Shown here in pieces: positions 21,592 to 42,712 of a stretch of DNA of 64,000 bases. Position 1 is the stretch's first letter. Each line of letters opens with the position of its first letter. A program made the position numbers and the translations under genes. The stretch spans positions 152,433-216,432 of the forward strand of contig SEYY01000979.1 of the NCBI GenBank assembly GCA_009176605.1, in the 5' to 3' direction. Source of the stretch: Armadillidium nasatum (taxonomy: Eukaryota; Arthropoda; Malacostraca; Isopoda; Armadillidiidae). Under the pieces are notes generated by a model. It saw only the letters and a list, made by a program, of their open reading frames with translations, did no database searches and was not told where the DNA came from.

Positions 21592-22464
21592 TGTGGAAAG
21601 TTTAGGTAAGGTATATTTTTTTGTCTCATTTTTTTTTAATACATGTTTTGTTGAATGGTTGTGAGTGAGTGAGAATGATGGGTTACATATATTCCGCTAT
21701 CATTCTTTCTATTCCACAGTTTTGCTTACCTTCTGTTCTGTCTTTCCTATTTGCATAATAGGTTGTTATCCAATATTCTTGCAAAGGATTGATGATTGTT
21801 ATAGTCTTATCTTTTGGTCAATTTACTAATTTGCTTGAATTCTTTTATTTAATCATTTTCTTTCTTTAAGAATTATTATTTAATATTTTGGTTTGATTTT
21901 GATAAGCTTTTACCCACAGTCTGACAGCTTGAGATTTTTGGGATGGTATTCTTGCTTATAAGCTGATCATTAGAGTGTCAGGTAATAACTTTGTGGAATT
22001 GTTTCACTATGCTTCAATAACTAATTGAAAAAGAAAATTAAGGTTACCTACTTTAAAGTATTTTATTTGTAGTGTTTTTTCTTGCTTTTGTTTATGCTAT
22101 TGTCGCTTATAGTATTATTATGATTATTATTAATTATTATTAATATCTTGTGCTTTATAGTTGAGTAATGCCATTTTTGCAGTTCATTGGCTTCAATTTT
22201 GTTAAATTTTGAATTCTTCTGCTCATTTTTTTGATTACTGAATTGATTGATGCAGCCAGTAAAGAAAACCAGGCATTAAAACTTGTCCAGGTATTAAAGT
22301 ATTTTTATTATTTTTAAAGTCTGTTTTAAGAGTTGATGATATTATTTGTTTCGCTTGGTAAAGTTTTCAACATTTAATTTATTTTATTTATTTTAATTAT
22401 ATATTTATTTATACTATATTTGAGGGTCTGATAATTGTTCTTTATCATTTTCCAGTTTTTATTT

Positions 22465-22497
<33 letters not shown>

Positions 22498-23150
22498 GCT
22501 TAATCTGAGTTGAACCTTTGAGATTAATAATAAAACAAAGTACCTGAATACATTTTTGAATTATCAAAAAGTACATCTAAAAATTAATGAGCTCATAGTG
22601 TAATATTCATTTATTAATTAATGGATAAATACTGTGTTGTGTGGTAATTTTGAAATTTTCATAAATCGAGTGTAACCATTAATTATAAAAAGAGGATTAA
22701 TGACAATTTTGTAGAGATTCTTTGATTATTATTATTGATTTTATTGCTATTTGCTTAACTGTGAGCAAGGCATTTTATATTATTAATAAAGTTAACCTTT
22801 GGTGTTTTGATTTGGGGAATTGCTTTTCTAAAATTTTGCGCATTGTGACATACATTTTTAAATTTATTTTTCTTACCGATTGATTGTTCTATTTGTTGTG
22901 GCAAAATATTTTGGGTATTTTGGTTGTTTTTATAATTTTTTCCATTTACTACCTAGTTTATTTCCAGTTTTCATTGGGATTCATTTATAAATTTTTCATA
23001 TTTTGTAAATATATTAGTTGTCTAAATCTTCTTCCTTAAATTGTTTAAAAAAATATATATTTCTGTGTTTGTGGTTATTTTTCACTTCATTTTCTTGAAG
23101 ACCCATTTTTTTAGTTCAAATTGTAGTTATATCATAATTTCTTCTACACA
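21592..23150 (+). repeat. 3' LTR of the Gypsy-type fossil
   Basis: Starts TGTGGAAAGTTTAGG and ends TTCTTCTACACA, about 1559 bp. It shares its start, an internal ACCTTCTGTTCTGTCTTTCC block and the TTGTAGTTAT motif near the end with the solo LTR at 3911-5420. Overall similarity is low, so the two are old or belong to different subfamilies. Confidence 0.6.
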
Positions 23151-23622
23151 GTATTTTGACAGTTTATTTTCAAAACTTCAATAGCTACTAATATCAAAAC
23201 TCGACAGATGCATACCAAATGCAGGAGCACATTAATATTGGAAAAATCGTGGAGATATGCTTCCAAAACTGGCAAAGTTGTCATGGAAATAAATATATGA
23301 TTATTCCAGCATACTTTGCTTCTGTGAAAAAAATCTTCAGGTTCATGGGAAAAATCTTTTGCCATGTTAAATATTGACTGATTGAAAAGAATTTTGAATC
23401 TCAATGTATGTGATATGCAATAGTAAATAGAATTATGCTTTTAATTTTTACATTTGAGGATAAAGAATTAACAAACCTTGCAGAATTTATGAAAGCTTAA
23501 TTATTTTCAAACACTCAAAAATATACAATAATTCATAATTAAATTTTTGTATATTATTTACAATAATTCAGAATTTAGGAATGGATATCAGTAGTATAAT
23601 TTTATATGCTAATGACTATATA
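23151..23622. other. Intron 5 portion, nothing recognised
   Basis: The minus strand is open over 23144-23404 (86 codons) but I recognise no family and see no splice sites that would make it an exon. Confidence 0.35.
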
Positions 23623-23818
23623 TATGGACTGACTGATGCCCTGGAAAAAACAGGGAAAACTGGGGTTCGCATGCCAGAGCTAAAATGGCAAATTATACTT
23701 ATTAAGTATAATTTGCCATTTTATCCCCGGCAGGCAAACCCCGGTTTTCCCTGATTTTTAGCCGGGGCCGGGGTCAGTCAAAATGGCCGGGGTTTGCAGG
23801 GGCCCAGGTCGGTTCATA
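23623..23818. mobile_element. Foldback MITE of the BED-finger hAT-like family
   Basis: A 196-bp palindrome whose two halves are both left ends of the family: TATGGACTGACTGATGCCC on the left, and GTTTGCAGGGGCCCAGGTCG GTTCATA on the right, with GCAAATTATACTTATTAAGT ATAATTTGC at the centre. All internal coding DNA is lost. Confidence 0.65.
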
Positions 23819-23821
23819 CAT

Positions 23822-24018
23822 GAGAGTACAAGGATTGTTATGATACACTTTCCCTTTCAGCATGTCCCATAGGAAGAAATCCGGAAGGGTAAGGTAAGGT
23901 GACCTTGCTGTCCAAAGTTCTTTGAAAATGACCAATCTTCAAAGAAGGACTCAATTTCATACATTCTGACGTTGGAGGTGTGGCAAGAGGTTCCATCCTA
24001 CTGAAAATAGCCATTATC
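23822..24018 (-). pseudogene. Mariner/IS630-type transposase scrap
   Basis: The minus strand reads DGTSCHTSNVRMY and, in a neighbouring frame, WTARSPYLTLPDFFLWDMLK followed by GKVYHN. This is the mariner/Tc1 block WPPRSPDLTPLDFFLWG.LK with the last catalytic Asp. It is only about 200 bp, frameshifted and with a stop; a dead fragment. Confidence 0.7.
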
Positions 24019-24189
24019 CAAATAATTTACGAACTCACTAAAGATGTGCATATACAAATTTTATTAACTTATGACAAATAATTTGATATCTACAAGTGCA
24101 TATCTTGTACCGAGAGAGAGTGAGATCCTGCAGTATCATCATAATATTGATTTTAAAAATTTCAATATGTGAGAACATGAACAGACATG

Positions 24190-24345
24190 CAAAATTCTAA
24201 TACCTTAAATTTACAAATTGTGATGCGGAAACAATCTTTTCACCTATTTCTGGGGTAATTCGATTTAGTTTTGGAATGCATATTTGGCCCCCACTACTAA
24301 CCAGCCTTTCATTCGAAATAGAAGGTGGAGCAAAGGGATATTTAT
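24190..24345 (-). pseudogene. hAT transposase C-terminal scrap
   Basis: The minus strand reads FAPPSISNERLVSSGGQIC then IPKLNRITPEIGEKIVSASQ, close to the hAT dimerisation end S.ERLFSSGGQI.TPKRNRL.PE. Nothing else of the element is nearby. Confidence 0.7.
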
Positions 24346-24477
24346 AAGCCAATATGTGTAAATTAATCGGCAAAATAAAGAGCAGAAAATTGATGATGAT
24401 GATTGAGAAAAATATGCCAATTTTGACGATGAAGATTAATTGTCCCATCACTAATAATTTTTTTTTTAAAAAAGTTC

Positions 24478-24600
24478 TCATCTCACGGGCATTGCCCTAT
24501 TCGAGGAGAGGAACTTTTCTAGGTAGTAAATACCTAGGATCCCGAGGTGGGATCGAACCGGAGCCCTCAAGCACGTGAGTCAATCACTTTACCGTTTGAA
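24478..24600 (-). repeat. tRNA-derived SINE-B
   Basis: On the minus strand: AACGGTAAAGTGATTGACTC, GGGCTCCGGTTCGATCCCAC with a good B-box (GGTTCGATCCC), then CCTAGGTATTTACTACCTAG and CGAATAGGGCAATGCCCGTG. The A-box end is cut off by a LINE-A fragment. A second piece lies at 1101-1165. Confidence 0.62.
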
Positions 24601-24607
24601 TTCAATT

Positions 24608-24867
<260 letters not shown>

Positions 24868-25041
24868 CTTATTAGTTATTATATTCCTATAATAAAAAAT
24901 TATAAACAATAAATGGAAATACTAGTCTTCATATTTATTAATTTATGATATGATATATTTACATTTATTTTCTCTTTTCTTAAAATAAAAAATAATTAAA
25001 AATAAGAAAAACGTTTCCAGAAAGCCATGAACTTTTTTTCC

Positions 25042-28579
<3,538 letters not shown>

Positions 28580-28594
28580 TTACAGAATATTTAC

Positions 28595-28774
28595 CTATCA
28601 TCCAAATGTTGATATCGTAAGAGGTCCATAACATCAGCTGCAAGGAGTCTTAAATTATGCATCTGTTTCATCTGGGTGCCCAAGTGAATAGTGAAACTCT
28701 CTTCTCTCACTGGTACATCAATGGTATCAACAAAAGCATAATCTGATACCGACAAATTATTTCCCGTAAATTCC
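28595..28774 (-). CDS. FERRY3: FERRY3 homologue, coding exon 5 (residues 236-295)
   Basis: This 180-bp exon contains [20 protein letters not shown], almost the same as the human [20 protein letters not shown] block and the strongest single match in the gene. It continues [15 protein letters not shown]. The acceptor is TTTAATAG and the donor is GATAG|GTAAAT; phase 2 on both sides. A (TA)n array starts 17 bp into the downstream intron, and LINE-A copy 2 lies immediately beyond that array in the opposite orientation to the gene. Confidence 0.95.
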
Positions 28775-28865
28775 CTATTAAATTAAAGAAAAATAAAATT
28801 AATTTTATATATGAAAGAAATATTCTCCCTTCATCCATTTTCATTTTTATTTTTTCTCTCTATTT

Positions 28866-31748
<2,883 letters not shown>

Positions 31749-32864
31749 TAATGTCAAGATATTTAAATTTAATAAATAATCTCTAGAAAGTTAATATTAT
31801 AACTCTCATTAGCTGAGTAAAATAAAAAAGCATCAGCGAAAAGTGTTGTTAGGTAACACCAAATAAATATTTTATACATAAATGAGTGTGCTTGATGTTT
31901 CCAAAATAAAATGTAGGAAAGGAGTTGTACAGCTGAATCAAGCATTTAAGAGATGGGGGAAAACAAACTTAGGGCTAAATAAGCACCAATTCAATCAACT
32001 TTATAGAAGACTTATATATTAGAAGTAGAGTTGAAACAAGGTAACAAATAAAAAAAATAAGATTAATTTTTAAAACCTTGAATGTAAAATAATGAAATAT
32101 AATTTCGATAACAATAAAGATAGAAAAAGTCCTCAAAATTGATTTATAAGATTTGAGCAGCAAATAGTCAAAACTATTGATTATCTTGATGTCAAAAATA
32201 AGGTCAATGAGTTTATGATACACTTCAACAAAGAAATTAGGCAAGAAAACAAACTGACTGATAAGAAATAGATAAGTCCAGAGAAAATTAAATTTATTCA
32301 AGTGTTAGAAAAATATTTGTATATACAGTGACAACAAATAAATTAAATAAATAAGGCAATAAGATATTGTGATAGTCTTGAAAGACAGAAAGAAAGTAGT
32401 GTTCAAAGTTCTGAGCAGTTTAGGGTGTAGTGGTTTGCTTTCTTACTATGTTCTTGTGTGGAGTGAATCCTGTAGATAATAGTTTTGTTGTGCTGACCAG
32501 GAAATATTTATATTTATGAGGAGTAAGCTCACTGTCTGCTTGTAACGTGAACTTTACCGGTAGTTTATTGACAAAGTACAAGTGATAAGTTGATCTCTTG
32601 TTCTCTTGTTCTCTTGTTATAGCTTGGTTAGTGTGACAAATTGTTTTGATAAGATTCAGTAGTGACACTAACATAGCGGGACAATGGAGGGCCTAGACAT
32701 TGTTGGATAAAGAACTAAAACCAGGAAGAAAACAACAAATAATAGAAAGAGGCAAGTTGATAACTTAATGTTGTTTAGAATAAGCAAGTATAAAATTAGG
32801 TAGGAAATAATAATGTAAATAAAAACTCTTATTTAATAAAAAAAAAATAAAAGGAGCAACATAC
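31749..32864. other. Intron 4 portion, nothing recognised
   Basis: Unassigned AT-rich sequence; minus-strand open stretches at 31975-32301 and 32420-32674 resemble no family I know. Confidence 0.35.
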
Positions 32865-33086
32865 TTGGGAGTAACAGGAGTAACTACTTCTTTGCCTTCA
32901 TAGGACTCAGCAATAAATCTTTTAAATTCCCTTTTCTGTTCTTCTTTCAAAGCTGAAATGGTTGAATCCCATTTTACTTCCATTAACTGGGAATCTTCTA
33001 GATGACGTGTCTGAAGATTATTTACCTCTTCAACTGTGACACATGATCCAACTCCTTTTACCAAACTCTGCATTTCATCTGCTTGC
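32865..33086 (-). CDS. FERRY3: FERRY3 homologue, coding exon 4 (residues 162-235)
   Basis: The 222-bp exon encodes a charged, probably coiled-coil stretch: [32 protein letters not shown] and [17 protein letters not shown]. It corresponds to the EMEKVMQELGKSL...DVNSLAAQHFES...KWSNEL segment of the vertebrate protein. The acceptor is a T-rich tract then GGCAG; the donor is CCCAA|GTATGT, phase 2. A 180-bp (TA)n array ends 18 bp upstream of the acceptor AG. The downstream intron carries an old LINE-A copy. Confidence 0.92.
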
Positions 33087-33101
33087 CTGCCAAAAAAATA
33101 A

Positions 33102-33286
<185 letters not shown>

Positions 33287-33944
33287 AGCAAACATTTTTC
33301 TTACAGCCCAATTCAGGCATATACTGGGATACAGGTATAATAGTTTCCGCATGCTGTGCAGATGTGTTCCAGATATGAATTTATGGGATTGGCCAAATTA
33401 TTTTGGTCCGATTAAAGGAAAATAATGCTGGACCTTTGTATTTCTGATATTAATTTTCTGAATATGGCTGTTTTGTTCTCCAAAAAATTGCGAAGGGAAA
33501 TAGTTGTAAAGATTTCCACAATTTTTTTTTTTTTTTTAATAGTTTGAAATATGAAGAAGTAATTTTTCGAAATTTTATTATTTGATAGTAAAACATTCAC
33601 ATTTGGATAAAAATGACAAAATTTACTTTTACACTAAAATTATACAGGCTACATACATTTTCTGGTTTCTAATAGCCTCTAAGTAATTCATTTTGGATGC
33701 GTGATAATAGAAAAATATTTTTTAAAAATCATACGCTTCATTTTGAGTTCGCGCATTAGGGCTAAAATTTTTTAACTTTCATGAAAAATTAGGATTTTTT
33801 TTACGGTTTTACAAATATTCACAGTATTTTACTAAATCTAATAAATGAAATAACCAATGCGTATTGTTTATGATTGCAATCCTAAATAGCAATTAAACTT
33901 GCTTATTGCAGTTATTCTTCCTGTCTCTGTCTATAGTTTCTGAT

Positions 33945-35125
33945 AGCTATGGCTACTATCGCTTCCAGCATTTTGCCAGATCTTGGAATGATTTCTGAAA
34001 AACATACATCGCTAGTTAGTGATAAAACCAAGATAAGAAGCGAAAAACAGAAGATACAATAGGCTATAGGACAATACATGGACAAGCTCATAGTAACAAT
34101 TTCTACTTTGATGGTAGAAAAGGTAATACTGTTTCAAGAAAAAATAGGAGCTAAAATATACTGATTAGTAAGGAAAGAGGAGCACATTAGCCAGGTGGGC
34201 AATATGTAAGTCACGTCACACCGGCGAGTGGAACCTGTAGTGAAATAGCCAATTGGATCCTGAAGTACCTAAAAGATAATAATATTGGCATTAATAAACT
34301 GGAAACAATTGGCTGTGGTGACGTAACAACAAACACAGGGTGGAAAAATGGTGTTATACGCCCATTGTAGTGATTCACGTTTACTTCACTTTAACGAGCT
34401 ACTACCATTCAGACATTTGGTTACTTGGACTGAGAGAAAACTGGACCAGCATCATTCTCTTGGAAAATTGGCAAACTGCCTGATTGTGAAAAATTACTCA
34501 TTATAAATTTGAATCTGAATGAAGACCAACATTACCTTCTGTATATTTTCAGAGTAATCCAGACAGGACAATGCGCTCCAGATTTGACTGTAAGAGATCC
34601 TGGATCTCTCAGTCACTCCCAATAGCTGACATGTGCAAACTGAGTTTTAGTTATTCATTTAATAAAACAAGTCCTACAAACGAACTCAATATGCTTGTAA
34701 ACTACATTGTGAAGACATGCTCCTGTCAGTGAAATATGGTCCTAAATATATCTTTGAGGTTGTTCAATCAACAAAACATTTGCCAGATGACATTTAAAAA
34801 ATCATTGATCCTGTGATTGAGAAATGTGTTCTTCTGTCACCCAGAGAACATTTTGTTGGCTATGATAGTGGATGAAAGATAATACATAAAAAAGTTGGGT
34901 TACAGGAAAGTACTAAAGGCAAGAACTCCAAATCCGAAAGGGAAGTCTGTTAAGAGATTTTACGACTCTCTCAATAAATTTTGATGCCACAGACTACAGT
35001 GAGTTGACAGATTTGCAAAAATGTAAGCCGTCTATACACCCCACCACCGCGAAATAATAGAAAGCTTGACAACAGTGACTATATCATCAGTTCTGTAAGA
35101 TAAAACTCTGCCTGAGTTTGACTTT
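33945..35125 (+). pseudogene. Decayed ORF of an unidentified, possibly mobile gene family
   Basis: Fragments in shifting frames recall a protein I have seen repeatedly in arthropod and cnidarian predictions with no assigned function: SGTCSEIANWILKYLKDNNI, KLETIGCGDVTTNTGWKNGV, then a DCEKLP/NFE-like stretch, SQSLPIADMCKL, HPENILLAMIVDERYN and KSWVTGKY. The multi-copy nature of that family and the absence of introns here suggest a mobile or retroposed gene. I cannot name its enzymatic activity. Stops and frameshifts are numerous. It lies in intron 3 of FERRY3, antisense to it. Confidence 0.5.
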
Positions 35126-37304
<2,179 letters not shown>

Positions 37305-38755
37305 TTTCCTCGTAATAGGAGGAAGTCTTTCTTGTGGAAGACTTGAAAAAATTAAAGAGGATACGGAGATAAGAATGTGGTCGATGGAACCTAAAGATGG
37401 ATATAGTTTAACAATAATGAAAAGTATTAGGAATTAAAAAGGTATAGAATGGAGGGTTCATATTCAAGGCAAGATGGACCGACCGGGACCCCAGCCCCAG
37501 CTAATAATCAGAGAAAACTGGGGTTTACCAGATGGGGTTAAAATTGCAAATTATACTTTTTAATGGTGGATTAAATCAAACAAAATGTAAGAAAATTAAG
37601 ATTTTTCTTCTTGCTTTTTCAAATTTTTTTTTTCTTTTCTGTTTCTTTTGACCACTCCTCTTCTGCTAGTGAATGTTCATCTTTGTGTTTTGATTTTAGA
37701 TGCCCCAATAAAGATTTGGTTGAAAAATTTCTTCTTGGGAGGTCCCCAAGGTCCTCTTCAATTTCTAACTGCAGATGTGACATTCAGCTATTTCGAGCCT
37801 ATCCTGGAACATTGTAAAGTACTCCCACATACTGATGAAAATGATCTTTTAATCATAGTGAGTGAAAGTATAAACAAAATAATTTTGAAATAATGTAGCT
37901 AAATGATATAAATTTCATACATAGCAATAAAATAACGATATGTATAAATACAGGTTATATTGATAATTTTATATCTTATATTTTTTCACACTTTAACTTA
38001 GGGTCTTACTTAAGTAAACTTGTTGAATAACTATTGTGAATCAGAAAAATTTTTTTGTAGTTTTTCAAACTTTTATTACACAAAATCTGTAATTTTCTGA
38101 TTTTTCTTTTTTTTTTTCCTGAAAAATGCATATAATCATTCATTTAAGTGAAACCTGACTATTCTACTCTTTCCTTATAATAAATCTAATTTTCTTAACC
38201 TAAAATTTCAGTGCTTTTTACCTTTTTACAAATTTTATGCAACCCCAACCAGAGCCCGGCAACAGCCTGAGCCCGGCATCAGCCTGAGCCCGGCCCCTGC
38301 CCCAGCAAAATTCCAGCCCCAGTCAGTCCCTACAAGGCAATCAGGGATATGATGGGGAACTGAACCAACTCCATGTCATTTCGGATAAAAATTGATGGCA
38401 TATTCACAGGCTATATCATGAGAACTGTCTCTAGGCAGTGGTGAACAATGAAAACACCTAATATTATGATTTACGAGAAAGAAGAACGTGCTCTATTTTG
38501 GAGTTCAGATACACAAAAAATTTAGGATACTCAGTAGATTTTGTAAATAAAAAACAAAACAGATGAATTTAGTTGAAGAATTTAACAATACACTAAGACA
38601 AGAAACCTGAAGTCTTGGTAGCACTAACCCAATCAACGAAAGCCAACAACTCCGAAGTGGTGATGGGGAAAGGGGCAAATGAAGGGCCATGTTTTGAATA
38701 CTACCCCTCCTTTCTTCTCCAAGGTTTCTATTGCGGATGGTATCTTATTTAATTT
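37305..38755 (-). mobile_element. LINE-A copy (endonuclease region), interrupted
   Basis: Old LINE-A pieces at 37305-37472 and 38333-38755, colinear with about 16240-17110 of copy 1 in the same orientation (for example TTCTTGTGGAAGACTTGAA, then AATCAGGGATATGATGGGGA). A BED-finger element separates them and has duplicated CAAGGCAA at the break. Confidence 0.75.
37473..38332 (+). mobile_element. BED-finger hAT-like element with 8-bp target duplication
   Basis: An 860-bp element flanked by CAAGGCAA at 37465-37472 and 38333-38340, sitting in a LINE-A copy whose intact equivalent reads CAAGGCGA once. Ends are GATGGACCGACCGGG and CCCAGTCAGTCCCTA, inverted copies of each other. The 8-bp duplication and these ends place the family in hAT. 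A decayed BED exon lies on the minus strand at about 37640-37830. Confidence 0.82.
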
Positions 38756-38911
38756 TTTTTTAGAAAGGATGAATTGTCTGTAGTAGTGTTTACTGTGTGT
38801 AAAAGAAGAGCCTACTATATGTAGAAGAACGTAGAGATGAGCACAAAAATATGCATATCACTGGGCACTAGAGCGAAATGTGAAGTACCTTTACTTAACA
38901 TTTCATATTTA

Positions 38912-39039
<128 letters not shown>

Positions 39040-39063
39040 CGATACAAGCAATTTTCATCTTAC

Positions 39064-39236
39064 TTGTTGTGTAATTCTTCCAAAATCTTTTCTTTTTGAG
39101 ATACAAGCGTGCTAACAGCATCTGCATAAGTTTGCTCTAATGATAAAAGGGAATGAACTGAAGGGGAATGAGCCAAAGAATGATAAATTGCTGCCATTTC
39201 ATCTTCATTTTCTAATTTACGATCTTCTGTCTTTTC
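39064..39236 (-). CDS. FERRY3: FERRY3 homologue, coding exon 3 (residues 105-161)
   Basis: This 173-bp exon holds one of the best conserved family blocks, [15 protein letters not shown] followed by [18 protein letters not shown], equivalent to [22 protein letters not shown] in human FERRY3. The acceptor is a long T run then CAAAAG, and the donor is AACAA|GTAAGA in phase 2. It follows exon 2 after only 75 bp. A (TA)n array begins 28 bp inside the next intron. The frame is open and continues exactly into exon 4. Confidence 0.92.
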
Positions 39237-39311
39237 CTTTTGAAAAAAAAAAATTTTTTAAATACGGTTCTATACTAAATATTTCTAAGATACATGTAAT
39301 TTATTACTTAC

Positions 39312-39457
39312 CTGACCATACTTACTACCCCAAAATGAGGCAATATCATCAATAATAAGAGTTCTATTTCTTAAGGTTTCCATATTTTTGGTATCTCTTT
39401 CTTTGTAAAATTCCCGATTCTTCTCTCCTATCATTTCACTTAATTTAGATGACAAAG
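39312..39457 (-). CDS. FERRY3: FERRY3 homologue, coding exon 2 (residues 56-104)
   Basis: The 146-bp exon joins exon 1 across a 20.6-kb intron: the G left over from exon 1 plus CT gives Ala, then [17 protein letters not shown] follows and [15 protein letters not shown] ends the exon. The last block corresponds to the VDLHQLASTWAKAYAE region of the vertebrate protein. The acceptor is TACAG and the donor is CAG|GTAAGT, in phase 0. The acceptor AG is directly preceded by a (TA)n array with no pyrimidine tract, which is unusual. The 75-bp intron 2 separates it from exon 3. Confidence 0.85.
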
Positions 39458-39578
<121 letters not shown>

Positions 39579-39781
39579 GAGGTTTCTAACCTATTGTATC
39601 CCAATTCCATAGGTTGAATGTTGATGTGGCTTGGCCTATATGTTACCACTTGGTTTATGTGGTACTGCTTAGCTTGGGAATGAACAAGTGCATGATCCAT
39701 TTTTTAAGAATGTGTCTTCTCCTTTCCTATTTTTGATGGCTTAGCATGTTTTGGACTCTGTATCTATATATATATATAGAT

Positions 39782-39989
39782 TAGTGATTGATCGAATGTC
39801 ATATTTTCTCATTTGCAGATGCAGATAATAGAATTTTCATCAAGGGTGGATGCGGATGTTGAATTTTTGAAAGTGCAGATGTGGATGTATAATTTTTGCA
39901 CATGAAGATGAGGAAGTATAATTTTTGCAAGGGCGGATGCTGATGTTAATTTTGCTGAGGATGCTCCGTGGATGTGGAAACTATCACTA
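39782..39989. mobile_element. hAT-type MITE, 208 bp
   Basis: Inverted ends TAGTGATTG and its near-complement CTATCACTA, flanked by an exact 8-bp duplication ATATAGAT (39774-39781 and 39990-39997). The interior has GGATGCGGATG/GCAGATGTGGATG subterminal repeats and no coding capacity. Confidence 0.78.
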
Positions 39990-39997
39990 ATATAGAT

Positions 39998-41966
<1,969 letters not shown>

Positions 41967-42606
41967 GTAACTCCTTTCCCCGCCGCCTTGTGCCAAACAG
42001 AATCTGTATTTAAGTCGGCATTCTCTTGCTTAATTAGAATTGCGTGCTGTTTATAGTGACAAGGTGCACATTAATCATTCTATCCTTTCAGAAGCATTTG
42101 TGAAAGACAAATATAATATTTTATAATCTCTCAACTATCCATGATAGTGATCCCAAATAAAACAAGATTGTGTGTACAGTGTTAAGGATTTCCACAGCTG
42201 TATTGAAGACCAATTTTATGCATTAGCAAATCCTCGGACCTCCGAGTAAGTGACACTTTTAGATCCATATTTATTCTATATACGTATTAACATCTTAAGA
42301 ATTAGGGCCAAATTTAATTCTGTGTTCCTGTTCCAGGAACGGGCTCCAGATCCTATTTAGGAAGCTTGGCAGACTAAGGCACATCTGTGACGAATCCTTT
42401 ACCCAACTTGGTTGAATCTCTGGCATTACTAACGTTTATTTAAATATCATATTCCTCACCAAATTAATGTAACCTTATTTGAGAATTTTCTTGTGTTTCT
42501 TTTGCTTTTGCTTTTTGATAAATCAAATATCTAGAAATTTATAAATATATTCCCTTGGTACCCCAGTTAAATTTCTCTCATTTCTAACAACTTTTGCAAC
42601 TCACAA

Positions 42607-42609
<3 letters not shown>

Positions 42610-42652
<43 letters not shown>

Positions 42653-42712
42653 TGTAATATTATTATATTTAATATTATTATTATTATTATCATTATTATT
42701 ATTATTATTCTT
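42610..42712. repeat. (ATT)n microsatellite, imperfect
   Basis: Trinucleotide array in two blocks. Confidence 0.93.

Larger units (their letters stand above)
18515..23150 (+). mobile_element. Gypsy-type LTR retrotransposon fossil, 3' half
   Basis: Old, heavily decayed element lacking its 5' half (no 5' LTR, gag or main reverse transcriptase). In order: the end of RNase H (18525-18680, YVPGEKNEIADLMSRLPG), a retropepsin-like segment (about 19220-19600), the integrase zinc-binding and catalytic region (about 19890-20450, DNGSEFMG), a downstream GPY/F-like tail (to 21000), a mixed (GT)n/(GC)n tract, a short unknown coding stretch (about 21340-21480), and a 3' LTR at 21592-23150. The protease-like segment between RNase H and integrase is not the usual Gypsy order. 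It is broken in many places. Confidence 0.78.

Noticed and set aside
23144-23404. 86-codon minus-strand open frame as an additional FERRY3 exon
   Set aside because: Exons 5 and 6 already join in phase and match the family colinearly; the frame has no matching splice sites and overlaps the LTR end.
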